Assembly: GCA_023443985.1 (NCBI GenBank)
Contig: JAEZSJ010000092.1
Coordinates: forward strand, 1-6,365
DNA from: Verrucomicrobiota bacterium
GTDB taxonomy: Bacteria > Verrucomicrobiota > Verrucomicrobiia > Opitutales > Opitutaceae
DNA: 6,365 nucleotides
Direction of reading: 5' to 3'
Made by a program: the position numbers and the translations under genes. Below the pieces are notes generated by a model. It was not told the DNA's origin. It saw only the letters and a program-made list of their open reading frames with translations, and did no database searches. Shown here in pieces: positions 5,807 to 6,365 of this stretch (positions within the stretch are counted from its first letter, which is position 1; each line of letters starts with the position of its first letter).

Positions 5807-6365
5807 TCACTCGTGCACGACGCTGCGCAGCGGCTGCAGGCCGGGGATTTCGCCGGCCTTGAGGCGCGCGTAGTAGCCGTCGTTGATCTTGTAGAAGAAC
5901 ATCACCGCGCCCATGAGCACGTGGAAGCCGCCCGGGATGAGCGTCAGCATGAGGTGGATGCCGTGTTGGGTGGCGGCGGTCTGCACCTTGTTCGCCTCGT
6001 AGGCGAAATAGACCAGGAGGCCGTTCACGATCGCGCCGGCGAGCGCCATGCCGGCCTTCTGGCAGAAGGAGATGCCGCCGAACGACAGGCCCGAGGTGCG
6101 CTGGCCGGTCTTCGCCTCGCCGTAGTCCACCGCCTCGGGGATGATCGACCAGAACACCGGCGCGTGGAGATCGACGACGAAGCAGAGCGTGAAATAGAGC
6201 ACGAACGCGAGCGCCACATCCCCCGGTTGCACCAGGAAGTAGAAGAGCGCGCTGAGCACCCCCACCCCGATCTGCGTCCAGCGGAACAGCTGCACCTTGC
6301 AGACGAACTTCGTCAACCAGGTCGACGCCACCATCGCGAGGATCGCGGCCACCACCCCCGTGCCC
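5807..6365 (-). CDS. GPH-family sugar:cation symporter, C-terminal part only
   Basis: The last 185 residues of an inner-membrane transporter of the glycoside-pentoside-hexuronide (GPH, MelB/XynP-like) branch of the major facilitator superfamily; the 5' part lies beyond the right edge. About five hydrophobic helices are visible, which fits TM8-12. The loop SIIPEAVDYGEAKTGQRTSG (coded near 6092-6151) is the signature cytoplasmic loop before TM11 in this family (compare the DYGE...G.R pattern of MelB). It is followed by FCQKAGMALAGAI in the next helix. The tail after the last helix (KINDGYYARLKAGEIPGL) is short and cytoplasmic. The stop is TGA at 5807-5809. Being directly upstream of a cytoplasmic GH43, it probably imports arabino-oligosaccharides with Na+ or H+; the substrate is inferred from context only. 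The GTG at 6355 is internal, not the real start. Confidence 0.87.
   Translation of the reverse strand, partial: GTGVVAAILAMVASTWLTKFVCKVQLFRWTQIGVGVLSALFYFLVQPGDVALAFVLYFTLCFVVDLHAPVFWSIIPEAVDYGEAKTGQRTSGLSFGGISFCQKAGMALAGAIVNGLLVYFAYEANKVQTAATQHGIHLMLTLIPGGFHVLMGAVMFFYKINDGYYARLKAGEIPGLQPLRSVVHE

Overview
The window is very GC-rich DNA with strong third-position G/C preference. It carries three convergent or co-directional blocks of coding sequence and almost no spacer. Gene content and protein style suggest a polysaccharide-degrading bacterium, plausibly Verrucomicrobiota of the Opitutales type. The hints are secreted enzymes carrying Ig-like and NHL repeats, a Gly/Ser linker ending in a C-terminal hydrophobic helix, and starts without clear Shine-Dalgarno sequences. 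This taxonomic placement is inference from style and is not proven by any marker gene.

Left (about 1-1525, + strand): the 3' part of a glycosyltransferase of the GT4/GT-B type, open at the left edge. It has a small beta-rich domain in front of the transferase. Its job is probably surface polysaccharide or glycan synthesis, and it looks unrelated to the genes on the other strand, with which it is convergent across a 69-base gap.

Centre and right (1595-6365, - strand, read right to left): a compact cluster that looks like an arabinan-utilization operon. It runs in this order: (i) the C-terminal part of a GPH-family sugar:cation symporter, cut by the right edge; (ii) a cytoplasmic GH43 enzyme resembling exo-acting alpha-L-arabinofuranosidases; (iii) a 1045-residue secreted protein. 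The secreted protein consists of a signal peptide, an endo-arabinanase-type GH43 propeller with its C-terminal beta domain, two Ig-like domains, six NHL repeats forming a probable second propeller, a Gly/Ser/Thr linker and a terminal hydrophobic helix followed by Arg-Arg. A 7-bp hairpin lies just after the stop of gene (ii), in the 91-base gap before gene (iii).

The working model (inference) is that the large enzyme cuts arabinan outside the cytoplasm, tethered to the envelope by its C-terminal tail. The symporter imports the short oligosaccharides, and the cytoplasmic GH43 releases arabinose. The most unusual element is the large enzyme: a GH43 arabinanase joined to an NHL six-blade propeller and a tail resembling GlyGly-CTERM (rhombosortase-type) sorting signals. 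No RNA genes, CRISPR arrays, insertion sequences or origins were seen.
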